Shown here in pieces: positions 15,227 through 22,536 of a stretch of 24,677 bases of DNA. Each line of letters begins with the position of its first letter. The first letter of the stretch is position 1. Source of the DNA: Clostridia bacterium (GTDB lineage Bacteria; Bacillota_A; Clostridia; Oscillospirales; CAG-272); NCBI GenBank assembly GCA_017414585.1, contig JAFQLN010000033.1, positions 1 through 24,677 on the forward strand. The letters run 5' to 3'. Below the pieces are notes generated by a model. That model was not told the DNA's origin. It saw nothing but the letters and a program-made list of their open reading frames with translations, and did no database searches. The position numbers and the translations under genes were made by a program.

Positions 15227-16126
15227 TTATTCCCGGATCATGTCTTCGAGAATACCCTCCAGTTTCCGCTCGTCTGCGTAACGGATGTACCGCGCGCCCT
15301 TGCCTTCCAGAACGACGGTGTTCTCGCCTTCAAAGCGTACCGCGCAGTCATCGCTGATCTGCCAGAGCGGATCGTCAGGCTCCAGCGCATAGTACACCGT
15401 CACCGGATCCCACGATTCGCGGCGGCTCTGTTTTCCGCCTGCCCAGTACCAGTAAGCCAGCCGTACCGGGTTATCCTCGGATGCATCGGCAAGGGACGCA
15501 CCGGAGAAAACGTGCTCTCCCGCTTCAAATCCGCAGTACACAAGCGGCACGGGACAGTGTTGTGCCGTATAGGCGGCGGCAGGAAGGTCACAGCGGATGT
15601 TCCACTCAAGAATATGGCGGTTGTGGAAGTTGCCGCCCATGATGACGACTTCCCGCACGGACTGTTTCACAAGCGCACTTCCGTCGAGGGAAGAAATTTC
15701 GTCCGGCTCGGAGCGGAGCAGGTCCTCCATATTATTCTGATGACCGATGAAAATCAGCGTGACATCCCGGTTGTCTGCAAGCAGACGGCGCAGAAGCGTA
15801 AGCGCATCTCCGAATTTGTTTTCATCCGCCTGTTCCCCGTGTTTTTTCAGCCAGTGTTCCATGACAGGTATGCTGTAATTCGCGTTCTTGTAGCCGTCAC
15901 GCGCGGTTCTTGCCACGGGCACGCGGTCAGCCAGTCCGTACCAGTCGAGAATTGCGTATGCAGTATAGGCACCGGACAGTTCGGATGTGCAGACGGTAAC
16001 GCCGCAGAGGTCGATTGTCTCCTCCTTAGCCCGCCGGCAGAGCATCGCAAGTGCACCGCAGTCGTCGCAGTCCCCGCCGATGTCGGTATCGAGAATATAT
16101 TTGCGTTTTTCTTCCATATGCCTCAT
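15227..16126 (-). CDS. Nucleoside hydrolase (inosine-uridine preferring family), SWDP variant
   Basis: A 299-residue protein of the nucleoside hydrolase family, which cleaves the N-glycosidic bond of ribonucleosides using Ca2+. The N-terminal metal motif is DTDIGGDCDD (13-22), one residue longer than the classic DxDPGxDD pattern. MGGNF (163-167) and EWNIRCD (174-180) supply ribose contacts. The C-terminal Ca2+-binding Asp is D240 in ESWDPVT, where the catalytic His of the classic HDP motif is Trp (W239). Substrate preference may thus differ from classic IU-NH enzymes. GGAG sits 7 nt before the first ATG, favouring 16126 over the ATG at 16117. It lies 40 bp downstream of pheA on the same strand and may be co-transcribed. 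Confidence 0.88.
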   Translation of the reverse strand: MRHMEEKRKYILDTDIGGDCDDCGALAMLCRRAKEETIDLCGVTVCTSELSGAYTAYAILDWYGLADRVPVARTARDGYKNANYSIPVMEHWLKKHGEQADENKFGDALTLLRRLLADNRDVTLIFIGHQNNMEDLLRSEPDEISSLDGSALVKQSVREVVIMGGNFHNRHILEWNIRCDLPAAAYTAQHCPVPLVYCGFEAGEHVFSGASLADASEDNPVRLAYWYWAGGKQSRRESWDPVTVYYALEPDDPLWQISDDCAVRFEGENTVVLEGKGARYIRYADERKLEGILEDMIRE

Positions 16127-16166
16127 ATATCTTCTCCTGCTGCCGAATATTCAGTCAGAATCCGTT

Positions 16167-17327
16167 TCACACCATTTCCCGGTAACTGCCGAGGTAACGG
16201 AACTCCTCGCAGGTATCGGCAATCGTCTGCATGAGTGCGGCAAACGATTCGGAGTAAACGGATGTGTCGAAGTCGCAGAAGAAGCGGAATTCAAAGTCCC
16301 TGCCTTCAATCGGGCGTGCAACCAGATTCGTGAGATTGACGCCGAGTGCGTAGAACCTCGACAGAACTTTATACAGTGCGCCGGGCGTGTTGTTCGTGAC
16401 GAGCATCATGGATGTTCTGTCCGCTCCCGGGAAGATTTCGATGTTTTTAGAAATGCAGAGGAAGCGCGTGTAGTTGTTGTCCGTGTCGTGTATATCTCTG
16501 GCGAGGGTGTTCAGGCTGTACAGATTCGCGCAGGCATGGGAGGAAATCGCCGCGAGGTCCTTTCTGCCGCTTTCCCGTACCATTTTCGATGCAACCGCCG
16601 TATTCGCCGCGTATGTGATCTTCACGCCGGACAGCGTTGAGAGGAATTTGCCGCACTGGTTGACCGCCTGTTCGTGGGAAATGACCTCTTTGATGTCCTC
16701 GAGCTTTACGCCGGGATTGGCAAGCAGGGAGTGCTCGATCTTGCAGCGCACGGAACGCACCGCATAGACGTCGTGCTTTTCAAGGAGCTTGTAGACCGCG
16801 CCGACGATGCCCGCCGTGCTGTTTTCCACGGGCAGAACCCCGTAGCGCACATAGCCGGACTCCACCGCACGGATAACGTCCGCGAAGGTCTTGACATACT
16901 CGATATCGGGCTGTTTGAAGAGCTTTTCCGCCGCCATCATGGAATACGCGCCTTCCGTCCCCTGACAGGCAACGTGTGCCGCTTCGGGAAAGAGCTTCGG
17001 CGTATTCTCAATCGCGTCCGTGATGGAAGTATACAGGTCGGACGAAGTGCCGAGCAGCTTGTGCTGATAGTCCCGCGACAGTTCAAACAGGAGGGAGTAC
17101 ATCTGGCGGATATAGTTTCCCATGTCCTCCCCTGCCATTTCTGCAAGCTGGGTCAGTTTGTCCCGCTCTCTTGCGGAGTCGAACACGGGCATTCCGCTTT
17201 CCTTTTTATATGCCGCGATACCGGACGCGACTTCCATCCGCTGACGGAAGAGGTCTACCATCTGCGCGTCGATAGCGTCGATTTGCTTTCTGCATTCCAG
17301 CAGTTTTGATTGATCGGGAGTATTCAT
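16167..17327 (-). CDS. pheA: Bifunctional chorismate mutase / prephenate dehydratase (PheA)
   Basis: A 386-residue P-protein making phenylpyruvate from chorismate via prephenate. The AroQ-type chorismate mutase is at about residues 5-90 (LLECRKQIDAIDAQMVDLF, then KKESGMPVFDSARERDKL). Prephenate dehydratase is at about 120-295, with ACQGTEGAYS, LPVENSTAGIVG, EHSLLANPG, SHEQAVNQC and the catalytic NNYTRF (TRF at 287-289). A C-terminal ACT domain (about 305-380) has TPGALYKVLSRFYALGVNLT, but the Phe-binding ESRP motif reads VARP (336-339). The start at 17327 is chosen because GAAAG lies 6 nt upstream and CM homology begins soon after. An extended -10-like TGGTACAAT occurs on the minus strand at 17374-17382. 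No other aromatic biosynthesis gene is adjacent. Confidence 0.95.
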   Translation of the reverse strand: MNTPDQSKLLECRKQIDAIDAQMVDLFRQRMEVASGIAAYKKESGMPVFDSARERDKLTQLAEMAGEDMGNYIRQMYSLLFELSRDYQHKLLGTSSDLYTSITDAIENTPKLFPEAAHVACQGTEGAYSMMAAEKLFKQPDIEYVKTFADVIRAVESGYVRYGVLPVENSTAGIVGAVYKLLEKHDVYAVRSVRCKIEHSLLANPGVKLEDIKEVISHEQAVNQCGKFLSTLSGVKITYAANTAVASKMVRESGRKDLAAISSHACANLYSLNTLARDIHDTDNNYTRFLCISKNIEIFPGADRTSMMLVTNNTPGALYKVLSRFYALGVNLTNLVARPIEGRDFEFRFFCDFDTSVYSESFAALMQTIADTCEEFRYLGSYREMV

Positions 17328-17412
17328 AGTCATCTTTCGCTTTCGTATATTTATACAAATTTTCAACAGAAATATTGTACCACGCTTTCTCCCGGCAGGT
17401 GTTACAGAATTG

Positions 17413-18177
17413 TTAATTCAGGCGAAATTCCCCCGTCTGTCCAAACTGGATACACCGTATTGTACGGTTTTCTTCCGTGGAAAAGGCATAAGTCCCCCTA
17501 TTTGCGGACAAAACGGCGCGCACCAGCGTTCTGTAGCCGGGACGTTCATCCGCACCGACGGGCACGCTGACGGCATCGAGAATATTCATAAAAGCTGTAT
17601 CCGTATCCGCAGAACGGCAGTGTGATCTAAGCCATGCCGCACGTGCAAACCGGCTTTCGGAGGACATATTCCACACAATATCCGGATGCGGCGCGGACAG
17701 ATCGGGGAGGGATGCGGTGATTTCACAGAGGGAAGGTGCGTTTGCGAGAACCCCGAGGGGATTTTCGAGAATTTTCCCGTTTTCAAAGACGATGCAGTGT
17801 CCGTTTCTGTCCCCAAGAATGAAGTGCGGGAACATGACGGGGGCATCTTCCGTCAGCGAAACGGAACCGAGATACGCTGCGGCTTGGGCTGTGTCGGTGC
17901 ACCGGCTGAGAACTGCGGGAATGACCTCTCCGGGATGCAGTCGAGTTCGCTCCGCTTTTCCGCAGTCCGTGCTCTCCCGCGTCAGTTCACGCCGGTAGTT
18001 GAGCAAAGCGATCATCAGTCCGGCGTCGTTGATTCCGTCGATCCAGATTTTTCTGTCGTCCGTTACGATCACGCCGCCGATGAAGTGCTCCAGTCCGATG
18101 ACGCGGTGTTCAGCGATGCTCCCCTGTCTGTCCACCGTGCGTGCGAGGGTTTGATTTGCGTATATGGCTGTACACAT
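17413..18177 (-). CDS. Linear amide C-N hydrolase (choloylglycine hydrolase / penicillin acylase family), compact
   Basis: A 254-residue Ntn hydrolase. The ATG at 18177 follows AAAGGAGGACAAT and puts Cys at position 2 (MCTAIYANQ), the nucleophile exposed when Met is removed. A start 30 bp further upstream would bury Cys2. Other family residues are R13 and D16 (ARTVD, the usual GRNMD), N60 in DGINDAGLMIALLNYR (47-62), N146 in GVLANAPS and R176 in SSESRFARAAW. There is no signal peptide, so it is cytoplasmic. It is about 60-80 residues shorter than bile salt hydrolases and penicillin V acylases, with the segment between N146 and R176 reduced. It hydrolyses an amide bond of some acylated compound; bile salt activity cannot be claimed. 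It is the first gene of the minus-strand run with pheA 85 bp downstream. Confidence 0.85.
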   Translation of the reverse strand: MCTAIYANQTLARTVDRQGSIAEHRVIGLEHFIGGVIVTDDRKIWIDGINDAGLMIALLNYRRELTRESTDCGKAERTRLHPGEVIPAVLSRCTDTAQAAAYLGSVSLTEDAPVMFPHFILGDRNGHCIVFENGKILENPLGVLANAPSLCEITASLPDLSAPHPDIVWNMSSESRFARAAWLRSHCRSADTDTAFMNILDAVSVPVGADERPGYRTLVRAVLSANRGTYAFSTEENRTIRCIQFGQTGEFRLN

Positions 18178-18233
18178 ATTGTCCTCCTTTAATTTTTTCA
18201 GCCGCACTGAATTTTTCTTTCAGAACGGCTGTC

Positions 18234-18262
18234 TTGCACTGATTTGCGTAAAATGATATAAT
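18234..18262 (+). promoter_or_regulatory. Extended -10 promoter upstream of a tiny ORF
   Basis: A perfect TATAAT (18257-18262) preceded by TGA forms an extended -10. A weak -35 TTGCAC (18234-18239) lies 17 bp upstream. It would transcribe the 41-codon ORF at 18324 and possibly the SDR gene. Confidence 0.5.
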
Positions 18263-18323
18263 AAAAGCAGCATAAGTACTTTTGCAGAATGCGGGCTGCA
18301 TTATACAGGTATATATTGGAGGT

Positions 18324-18449
18324 ATGTATCGCGCCGCCGTTATTGCAGACAATGAGAAAATACAGAAACAGCACTGTGCATTTTCTGTGAAATTACCGGT
18401 GTCTATTTGGACACAACCCATTGACACGATAATCGGTTTACCGATATAA
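18324..18449 (+). CDS. Possible tiny ORF or decayed response-regulator start (41 codons)
   Basis: The ORF starts MYRAAVIADNEKIQKQHCAF and ends at a TAA overlapping the -10 of the SDR promoter. GGAGG lies almost directly before the ATG (1-nt gap), which is too close for efficient initiation. The first dozen residues resemble the start of receiver domains of AraC-type response regulators, but the rest does not, so this may be a remnant. An authentic small peptide or leader peptide is the alternative. Nothing here proves translation. Confidence 0.25.
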   Translation: MYRAAVIADNEKIQKQHCAFSVKLPVSIWTQPIDTIIGLPI

Positions 18450-18450
18450 T
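18421..18450 (+). promoter_or_regulatory. SDR gene promoter with embedded palindromic operator
   Basis: Consensus -35 TTGACA (18421-18426) and consensus -10 TATAAT (18445-18450), spaced 18 bp. The spacer contains the perfect palindrome ATCGGT-TT-ACCGAT (18432-18445), whose last base is the first of the -10. A dimeric repressor bound here would block RNA polymerase, so regulated expression of the SDR gene is likely. The regulator is not identifiable from the window. Confidence 0.75.
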
Positions 18451-18504
18451 ATATGTAATCCGAAAGCCGGGTCGCCCGTTTTTCTGAGAAAGGAAGTCAG
18501 AATT

Positions 18505-19218
18505 ATGTTTACATTCAAAAATAAAGTCGCGGTAGTTACCGGCGGAGCAAGAGGGATCGGCAAATGCATCTGTGAAAAATTCCGCGAAGCCGGTGCTAAG
18601 GTCTGTGTAATCGACCTTTTGGAAAATGACTGTTTTACAGGAGACCTTGCTGAAAAGAAAACGCTCGAAGCATTTGCGGACAAGGTGATCACAGACTGCG
18701 GTCACGTCGATTATCTCATCAACAATGCCGCTCCGAAAATGTGCGGGATTGCCGGCAGCAGCTACGAGGATTTTGAGTATGCCCTGCGCGTCGGCGTGAC
18801 AGCTCCGTTCTATCTCTCCAAACTCTTCGCACCGTATTTTGCCGAAGGAGCCTGCATCGTCAATATTTCCTCCTCCCGCGACAGGATGAGCCAGCCTCAG
18901 ACCGAAAGCTATACGGCAGCAAAAGGCGGGATTTCTGCACTGACCCATGCGCTTGCGGTCAGCTTTGCAGGCAAGGTGCGCGTCAACTCCATCTCCCCCG
19001 GCTGGATTGATACGGCGTACACCGTTTACAAAGGCGCAGATGCTGTCCAGCAGCCCGCAGGCAGAGTCGGTAATCCGCCGGACATAGCCAATATGGTGCT
19101 CTATCTCTGCTCGGACATGGCGGGATTTATCACCGGAGAGAATATCTGCATCGACGGCGGCATGACCCGGCAGATGATCTACCACGGCGACTGCGGCTGG
19201 ACGCTGGATGAAAAATAA
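18505..19218 (+). CDS. SDR family NAD(P)-dependent oxidoreductase
   Basis: A 237-residue classical short-chain dehydrogenase. The Rossmann cofactor loop is TGGARGIG (12-19). Asp37 in CVID, at the end of beta-2, favours NAD(H) over NADP(H). Further motifs are LINNAA (71-76), NISSS (120-124) with the catalytic Ser, and ESYTAAKGG (134-142) with catalytic Y136 and K140. SPGWIDT and the C-terminal GFITGENICIDGGM close the fold. The Asn usually found in helix 4 of the catalytic tetrad is not obvious (RVGVTAPFYL). The RBS AAAGGAAG lies upstream of the ATG. The substrate cannot be inferred. Its own strong promoter suggests expression separate from the upstream genes. DUF1801 follows 36 bp downstream. 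Confidence 0.9.
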   Translation: MFTFKNKVAVVTGGARGIGKCICEKFREAGAKVCVIDLLENDCFTGDLAEKKTLEAFADKVITDCGHVDYLINNAAPKMCGIAGSSYEDFEYALRVGVTAPFYLSKLFAPYFAEGACIVNISSSRDRMSQPQTESYTAAKGGISALTHALAVSFAGKVRVNSISPGWIDTAYTVYKGADAVQQPAGRVGNPPDIANMVLYLCSDMAGFITGENICIDGGMTRQMIYHGDCGWTLDEK

Positions 19219-19254
19219 GCAAAACAGGAAACAAATCTGCGGAGGATACTGAAA

Positions 19255-19656
19255 ATGTGGATATGCCCGAAATGCGGACGTGCATTTAAAAGAACCAATC
19301 AGGGACATTACTGCGGCAAAGCTCCTGAAACTGTGGATGAATATATGAAGCTGCAGCCTGCACAAGCACAGTCTCATATATCCGCATTGAGAAAAATACT
19401 CTTTAGCAGTGTTCCGGAATTGAAGGAACGCATAGCATGGAGTATGCCCAGATATGAAAAGGATACGCATTCCATTTCGTTTGCTGCCTGTAAAAAACAT
19501 ATTAGTTTGTACGTTGATGCGGATATTCTGGAATGTTTCAAATCGCAATTATGTGAATTTGAAATAAAGAAAAATGCGGTTTATCTGCCCTATCATCGGG
19601 CACTGCCGGCAGAAGCGATAGAAAATATAGTCAAACATTGCTTTGCAGGGAATTGA
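19255..19656 (+). CDS. DUF1801 family protein with N-terminal zinc-binding motif
   Basis: A 133-residue protein. The N-terminus MWICPKCGRAFKRTNQGHYC places C4, C7, H18 and C20 in a zinc-ribbon-like arrangement. The remainder is a DUF1801 (YdhG-like) fold: TVDEYMKLQPAQAQSHISAL, then ELKERIAWSMPRYEKDTHSI and ACKKHISLYVDADILE, ending with LPYHRALPAEAIENIV. Members of this family include an iron chaperone-like protein in Bacillus, but the function of this zinc-bearing form is not established. A weak RBS (GCGGAGGATACTGAAA) precedes the ATG. It probably shares the SDR transcript. It looks complete for the family. Confidence 0.82.
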   Translation: MWICPKCGRAFKRTNQGHYCGKAPETVDEYMKLQPAQAQSHISALRKILFSSVPELKERIAWSMPRYEKDTHSISFAACKKHISLYVDADILECFKSQLCEFEIKKNAVYLPYHRALPAEAIENIVKHCFAGN

Positions 19657-19722
19657 CATAAACCGCCCGCTTCCCCTGACAGGAACAAGAAGGATGGTAT
19701 AAGTTATTAACATAATAAAATG

Positions 19723-19808
19723 AAAGGTCAACAGCGGCTGCTGTCCCGCATTCCGAAGGAAAAATGCTCGGAATACGGCGGAAAGCCTCTGTTGACCTTT
19801 TTGTGTTT
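19723..19808. terminator. Long bidirectional terminator between DUF1801 and the metal ATPase
   Basis: A perfect 12-bp stem AAAGGTCAACAG (19723-19734) / CTGTTGACCTTT (19789-19800) is followed by TTTGTGTTTTTTT. Nested inside is ATTCCGA (about 19750-19756) / TCGGAAT (about 19768-19774). The minus-strand side also continues into T-rich sequence, so it can end both convergent transcripts. Confidence 0.8.
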
Positions 19809-19810
19809 TT

Positions 19811-21715
19811 TTATTCAAACTTTCTGTCGTACAGCAAAGCCGCAATCAGCACAACAAAGCACGATCCTGCATTATGCACCAGAGCACCCGTGGTAGGCGT
19901 GAGAACTCCGGCAACGGACAGCACAACAGCGAGAATGTTGATAACCATGGAAAGCGTGATGCTGAACTTGATGGTCTTCACCGCAGCACCCGACAGCCGC
20001 TTCAGATAGGGCAGCCTCGAAATATCGTCGCGCATCAGAACCACATCGGCGGCTTCCACAGCAATATCACTGCCCAGCCCGCCCATGGCAACACCTACGT
20101 TTGCAGTCTTCAGCGCCGGAGCATCATTGACACCGTCACCGATCATGCAGACCGCTTTTCCTTCGTTCTGGATTGCCGCGATACTGCTGACTTTTTCTTC
20201 CGGCAGAAGCTGTGCTCTTACCTGTCGGATGCCCACCTGATGTGCAAAGTAATCAGCGGTTTTCCGGTTGTCGCCGGTCAGCAGGACGATTTCGGTATTC
20301 ATGCCGTGAAGACGATCCACCATTTCCTTTGCTTCGGGACGGAGTACGTCAGCCATTGCCAGAACACCGATGCATCTTCCGCTTTCCGATACAAGAACGG
20401 ACGCCTTCCCGTGGTTACGCAGAACTTCGAGTGTCTCTCTGACTGTATTACTCAGTACAGTACCATTTTCTTCAAGATATACTTCATTGCCGCAGAAGAG
20501 CTTCCTGCCGTGAATTTCGGCGTAAATGCCTTTGCCCGTGGTCATTCTGAAATCATCGGATTCCGCAGTCGTGACACCTCTGGTTTTCGCACAGGCGACG
20601 ATTGCCTTGCCCAGCGGATGTTCGCTCTTTGCTTCTGCGGATGCGGCAAGAGACAGAAGCGTGTTTTCATCCATTGTTTCGTCAAAGGAAATCACATCGC
20701 TGACTTCCAGCCGTCCATAGGTCAGCGTACCGGTTTTGTCGAAGGCAACCGTGCTGACTTTGCCCATCTTTTCAAGTGCTTCGCCGGATTTGATAATGAC
20801 GCCGTGCTTCGTTGCCTGACCGATTGCCGCCATGATCGCAGTAGGCGTGGCAAGAACCAGCGCACAGGGGCAGAACACGACCAGAACGGTTACTGCGCGG
20901 ACGATATCCTTTGTGACAACGCCTGCAATAACAGCAATCAGCAGAGCGGCGGGAACCAGCCAGCTTGCGGCTTTGTCTGCGATTCTCGCCATCGGAGCCT
21001 TTTTATCTTCCGCTTCCTGTACCATGCGGATCAGCTTCTGCAGGGAACTGTCCTCTCCTACCTTGGTGGCGCGGATGTCGATGGAACCGAAGCGGTTGAT
21101 CGTACCGCAGAATACGTTATCTCCGACAGTTTTATCCACAGGTATGGATTCGCCGGTCATGACGGACTGATCAACCGAAGTCTCACCACGAAGAATCACG
21201 CCGTCAACCGGGATGGTTTCGCCGGGTAAGATGCGAAGAATGTCTCCTTCCCCGATCTTTTCGGCGGGAATCATCTCTTCCTTGCCGTCCGCAATCCGTC
21301 TTCCTTGAGTGGGTGCTAAGGAAATCAGCTTTTTCAGACCTTTCTTCGCGCGATCAGTGGTCATGTCCTCCAGAATGGCGCCGATTGCCATGATCCACGC
21401 AACTTCACCGGCGGCGAACAGATCCCCGATGGCAATAGCTGCGATCATGGCAATACTGATCAGCAGAGCGGAGGAAATTTTGCTGATGCCGGGATTGTGT
21501 ATCACACGCCAGACGGCAAGATACAGCATGGGAATGCCGCTGATGATCACCGTCATCCAAGCTGGATCAAACGGAAGAAAATCCAGAGAAAGTGCCGGAC
21601 CGCCGAATTCTTCCATCAGATGCGGTGCCAAATCCAGCAGGAGAAACAGACCGGCTATGACGGTGGCAGGTACGCTTTCCAGAATTTCAATCAGTTCATG
21701 CAGTTTTTTGCGCAT
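19811..21715 (-). CDS. Heavy-metal-translocating P1B-type ATPase
   Basis: A 634-residue metal efflux pump. From the chosen start it has TGES in the actuator domain (187-190), the metal-site motif CPC in a membrane helix (282-284) and the phosphorylation motif DKTGT (326-330). It also has the HP motif SEHPLG (365-370) and the hinge GDGVNDAP (526-533). The last helix pair contains LVHNAGS (612-618) instead of the MxxS pattern of copper pumps, so zinc, cadmium, manganese or another divalent ion is more likely than Cu(I). No N-terminal HMA or His-rich metal-binding domain precedes the membrane part. The ATG at 21715 is preferred because GAGAGG lies about 8 nt upstream. It is divergent from a TetR gene with operator-like repeats between them. 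Confidence 0.95.
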   Translation of the reverse strand: MRKKLHELIEILESVPATVIAGLFLLLDLAPHLMEEFGGPALSLDFLPFDPAWMTVIISGIPMLYLAVWRVIHNPGISKISSALLISIAMIAAIAIGDLFAAGEVAWIMAIGAILEDMTTDRAKKGLKKLISLAPTQGRRIADGKEEMIPAEKIGEGDILRILPGETIPVDGVILRGETSVDQSVMTGESIPVDKTVGDNVFCGTINRFGSIDIRATKVGEDSSLQKLIRMVQEAEDKKAPMARIADKAASWLVPAALLIAVIAGVVTKDIVRAVTVLVVFCPCALVLATPTAIMAAIGQATKHGVIIKSGEALEKMGKVSTVAFDKTGTLTYGRLEVSDVISFDETMDENTLLSLAASAEAKSEHPLGKAIVACAKTRGVTTAESDDFRMTTGKGIYAEIHGRKLFCGNEVYLEENGTVLSNTVRETLEVLRNHGKASVLVSESGRCIGVLAMADVLRPEAKEMVDRLHGMNTEIVLLTGDNRKTADYFAHQVGIRQVRAQLLPEEKVSSIAAIQNEGKAVCMIGDGVNDAPALKTANVGVAMGGLGSDIAVEAADVVLMRDDISRLPYLKRLSGAAVKTIKFSITLSMVINILAVVLSVAGVLTPTTGALVHNAGSCFVVLIAALLYDRKFE

Positions 21716-21753
21716 AATAAGACCTCTCTTCATTGACTTTGCTCTTTGAATCG

Positions 21754-21880
21754 TGTATACTGAAAAATATACAGAACGAACTGTTCGGTACAATATAGAT
21801 TATACGGATTTTTCAGCTGAAAACAAGAATCAGTTCCGTTTCTTTGTACGATACAGAACATTTTCATAAAACTGTTCGGG
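21754..21880. promoter_or_regulatory. Divergent promoter/operator region of the metal ATPase and TetR genes
   Basis: For the ATPase (minus strand) a perfect -10 TATAAT (21799-21804) lies 16 bp after a -35-like TTGTTT (21821-21826). The predicted start of transcription overlaps the perfect inverted repeat CGAAC-T-GTTCG (21777-21787). A second copy of AACTGTTCGG occurs at 21870-21879, just before the TetR ribosome binding site, with an opposed GAACA at 21857-21861. Another inverted repeat TGTATA (21754-21759)/TATACA (21768-21773) lies nearby. GAAC/GTTC half-sites at both promoters suggest that the TetR protein represses the pump and itself. Confidence 0.6.
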
Positions 21881-21887
21881 AGGAATT

Positions 21888-22469
21888 ATGGACAGAAGGC
21901 AGAAGAAGACGAGAGAAGCGATTTTCCAGGCATTTACGGAACTGCTGGCAGAAAAGCACTATAATCAGATCTCCGTGCAGGATATCATCGACCGTGCCGA
22001 TATAGGCCGCACTACGTTCTATGCCCATTTTGAGACAAAGGATTATCTGCTCAAGGATCTGTGCGAAGAACTGTTCGGGCATATCATCGACACCGCTATG
22101 GGACTTCCGCACAGGCATTACCACTATTCCTCGTGCAGTGATACGGACTCTGTTTTTCTGCATCTTCTGCGCCATCTGCAGGAAAACGACAGGAATATTC
22201 TCGAACTGCTGTCCTCACAGAACAACGAAATCTTCCTGCGCTATTTCAAAAGCAATCTGAAGGAGCTGATTTTGCGGCAGTACGCGGACAAGGGAATGCT
22301 GGCGGCGTCTCTATTGCCGGAGGATTATCTGGTGAATCACATTTCGTCATCCTTTGTGGAAACGGTGGGATGGTGGCTGTCGCAGGGGATGCAGGAAACA
22401 CCGGAAGCGATGAACGAGTACTTTCTCGCCGTCATCGAACCGATTCTGAGCCGGCAAATCAGTGAATGA
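21888..22469 (+). CDS. TetR/AcrR family transcriptional regulator
   Basis: A 193-residue protein with a typical TetR HTH at about residues 8-52: TREAIFQAFTELLAEK, then ISVQDIIDRADIGRTTFYAHF and the following helix KDYLLKDLCEEL. The rest is the helical ligand-binding and dimerisation domain, ending in a C-terminal region (about 100-185, TetR_C-like) containing VETVGWWLSQGM. The metal-suggestive stretch PHRHYHYSSC (74-83) sits just after the DNA-binding domain and might contribute to metal sensing, which is inference. GGGAGGAATT precedes the ATG. It is divergent from the P1B ATPase and 67 bp upstream of a manganese catalase gene. Confidence 0.92.
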   Translation: MDRRQKKTREAIFQAFTELLAEKHYNQISVQDIIDRADIGRTTFYAHFETKDYLLKDLCEELFGHIIDTAMGLPHRHYHYSSCSDTDSVFLHLLRHLQENDRNILELLSSQNNEIFLRYFKSNLKELILRQYADKGMLAASLLPEDYLVNHISSSFVETVGWWLSQGMQETPEAMNEYFLAVIEPILSRQISE

Positions 22470-22536
22470 ACAGCATAATTTCTGCTCTGCAGGTGAATAC
22501 TAACCGCGAACTTACAACCGGAGGTCAGTATTTGCT

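Larger units (their letters stand above)
18178..18504. other. Divergent regulatory gap of 327 bp
   Basis: This stretch separates the minus-strand amidohydrolase from the plus-strand SDR gene. It holds two plus-strand promoters (18234-18262 and 18421-18450), a 41-codon ORF between them, an inverted repeat GTGTC (18399-18403)/GACAC (18410-18414), and an operator-like palindrome inside the SDR promoter. No clear minus-strand promoter for the amidohydrolase was recognised. Confidence 0.6.

Noticed and set aside
17328..17412. Possible T-box or Phe leader attenuator upstream of pheA
   Set aside because: The gap is only 85 nt, with no T-box sequence, Phe-rich leader peptide or terminator hairpin.
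18403..19548. A 381-codon minus-strand open frame opposite the SDR and DUF1801 genes
   Set aside because: Its translation is His/Cys/Phe-rich without domain logic, and the plus strand carries clear SDR catalytic motifs and a promoter.
19874..21229. A 451-codon plus-strand open frame opposite the metal ATPase
   Set aside because: Composition is typical of an antisense shadow, and the minus strand encodes all P-type ATPase motifs.
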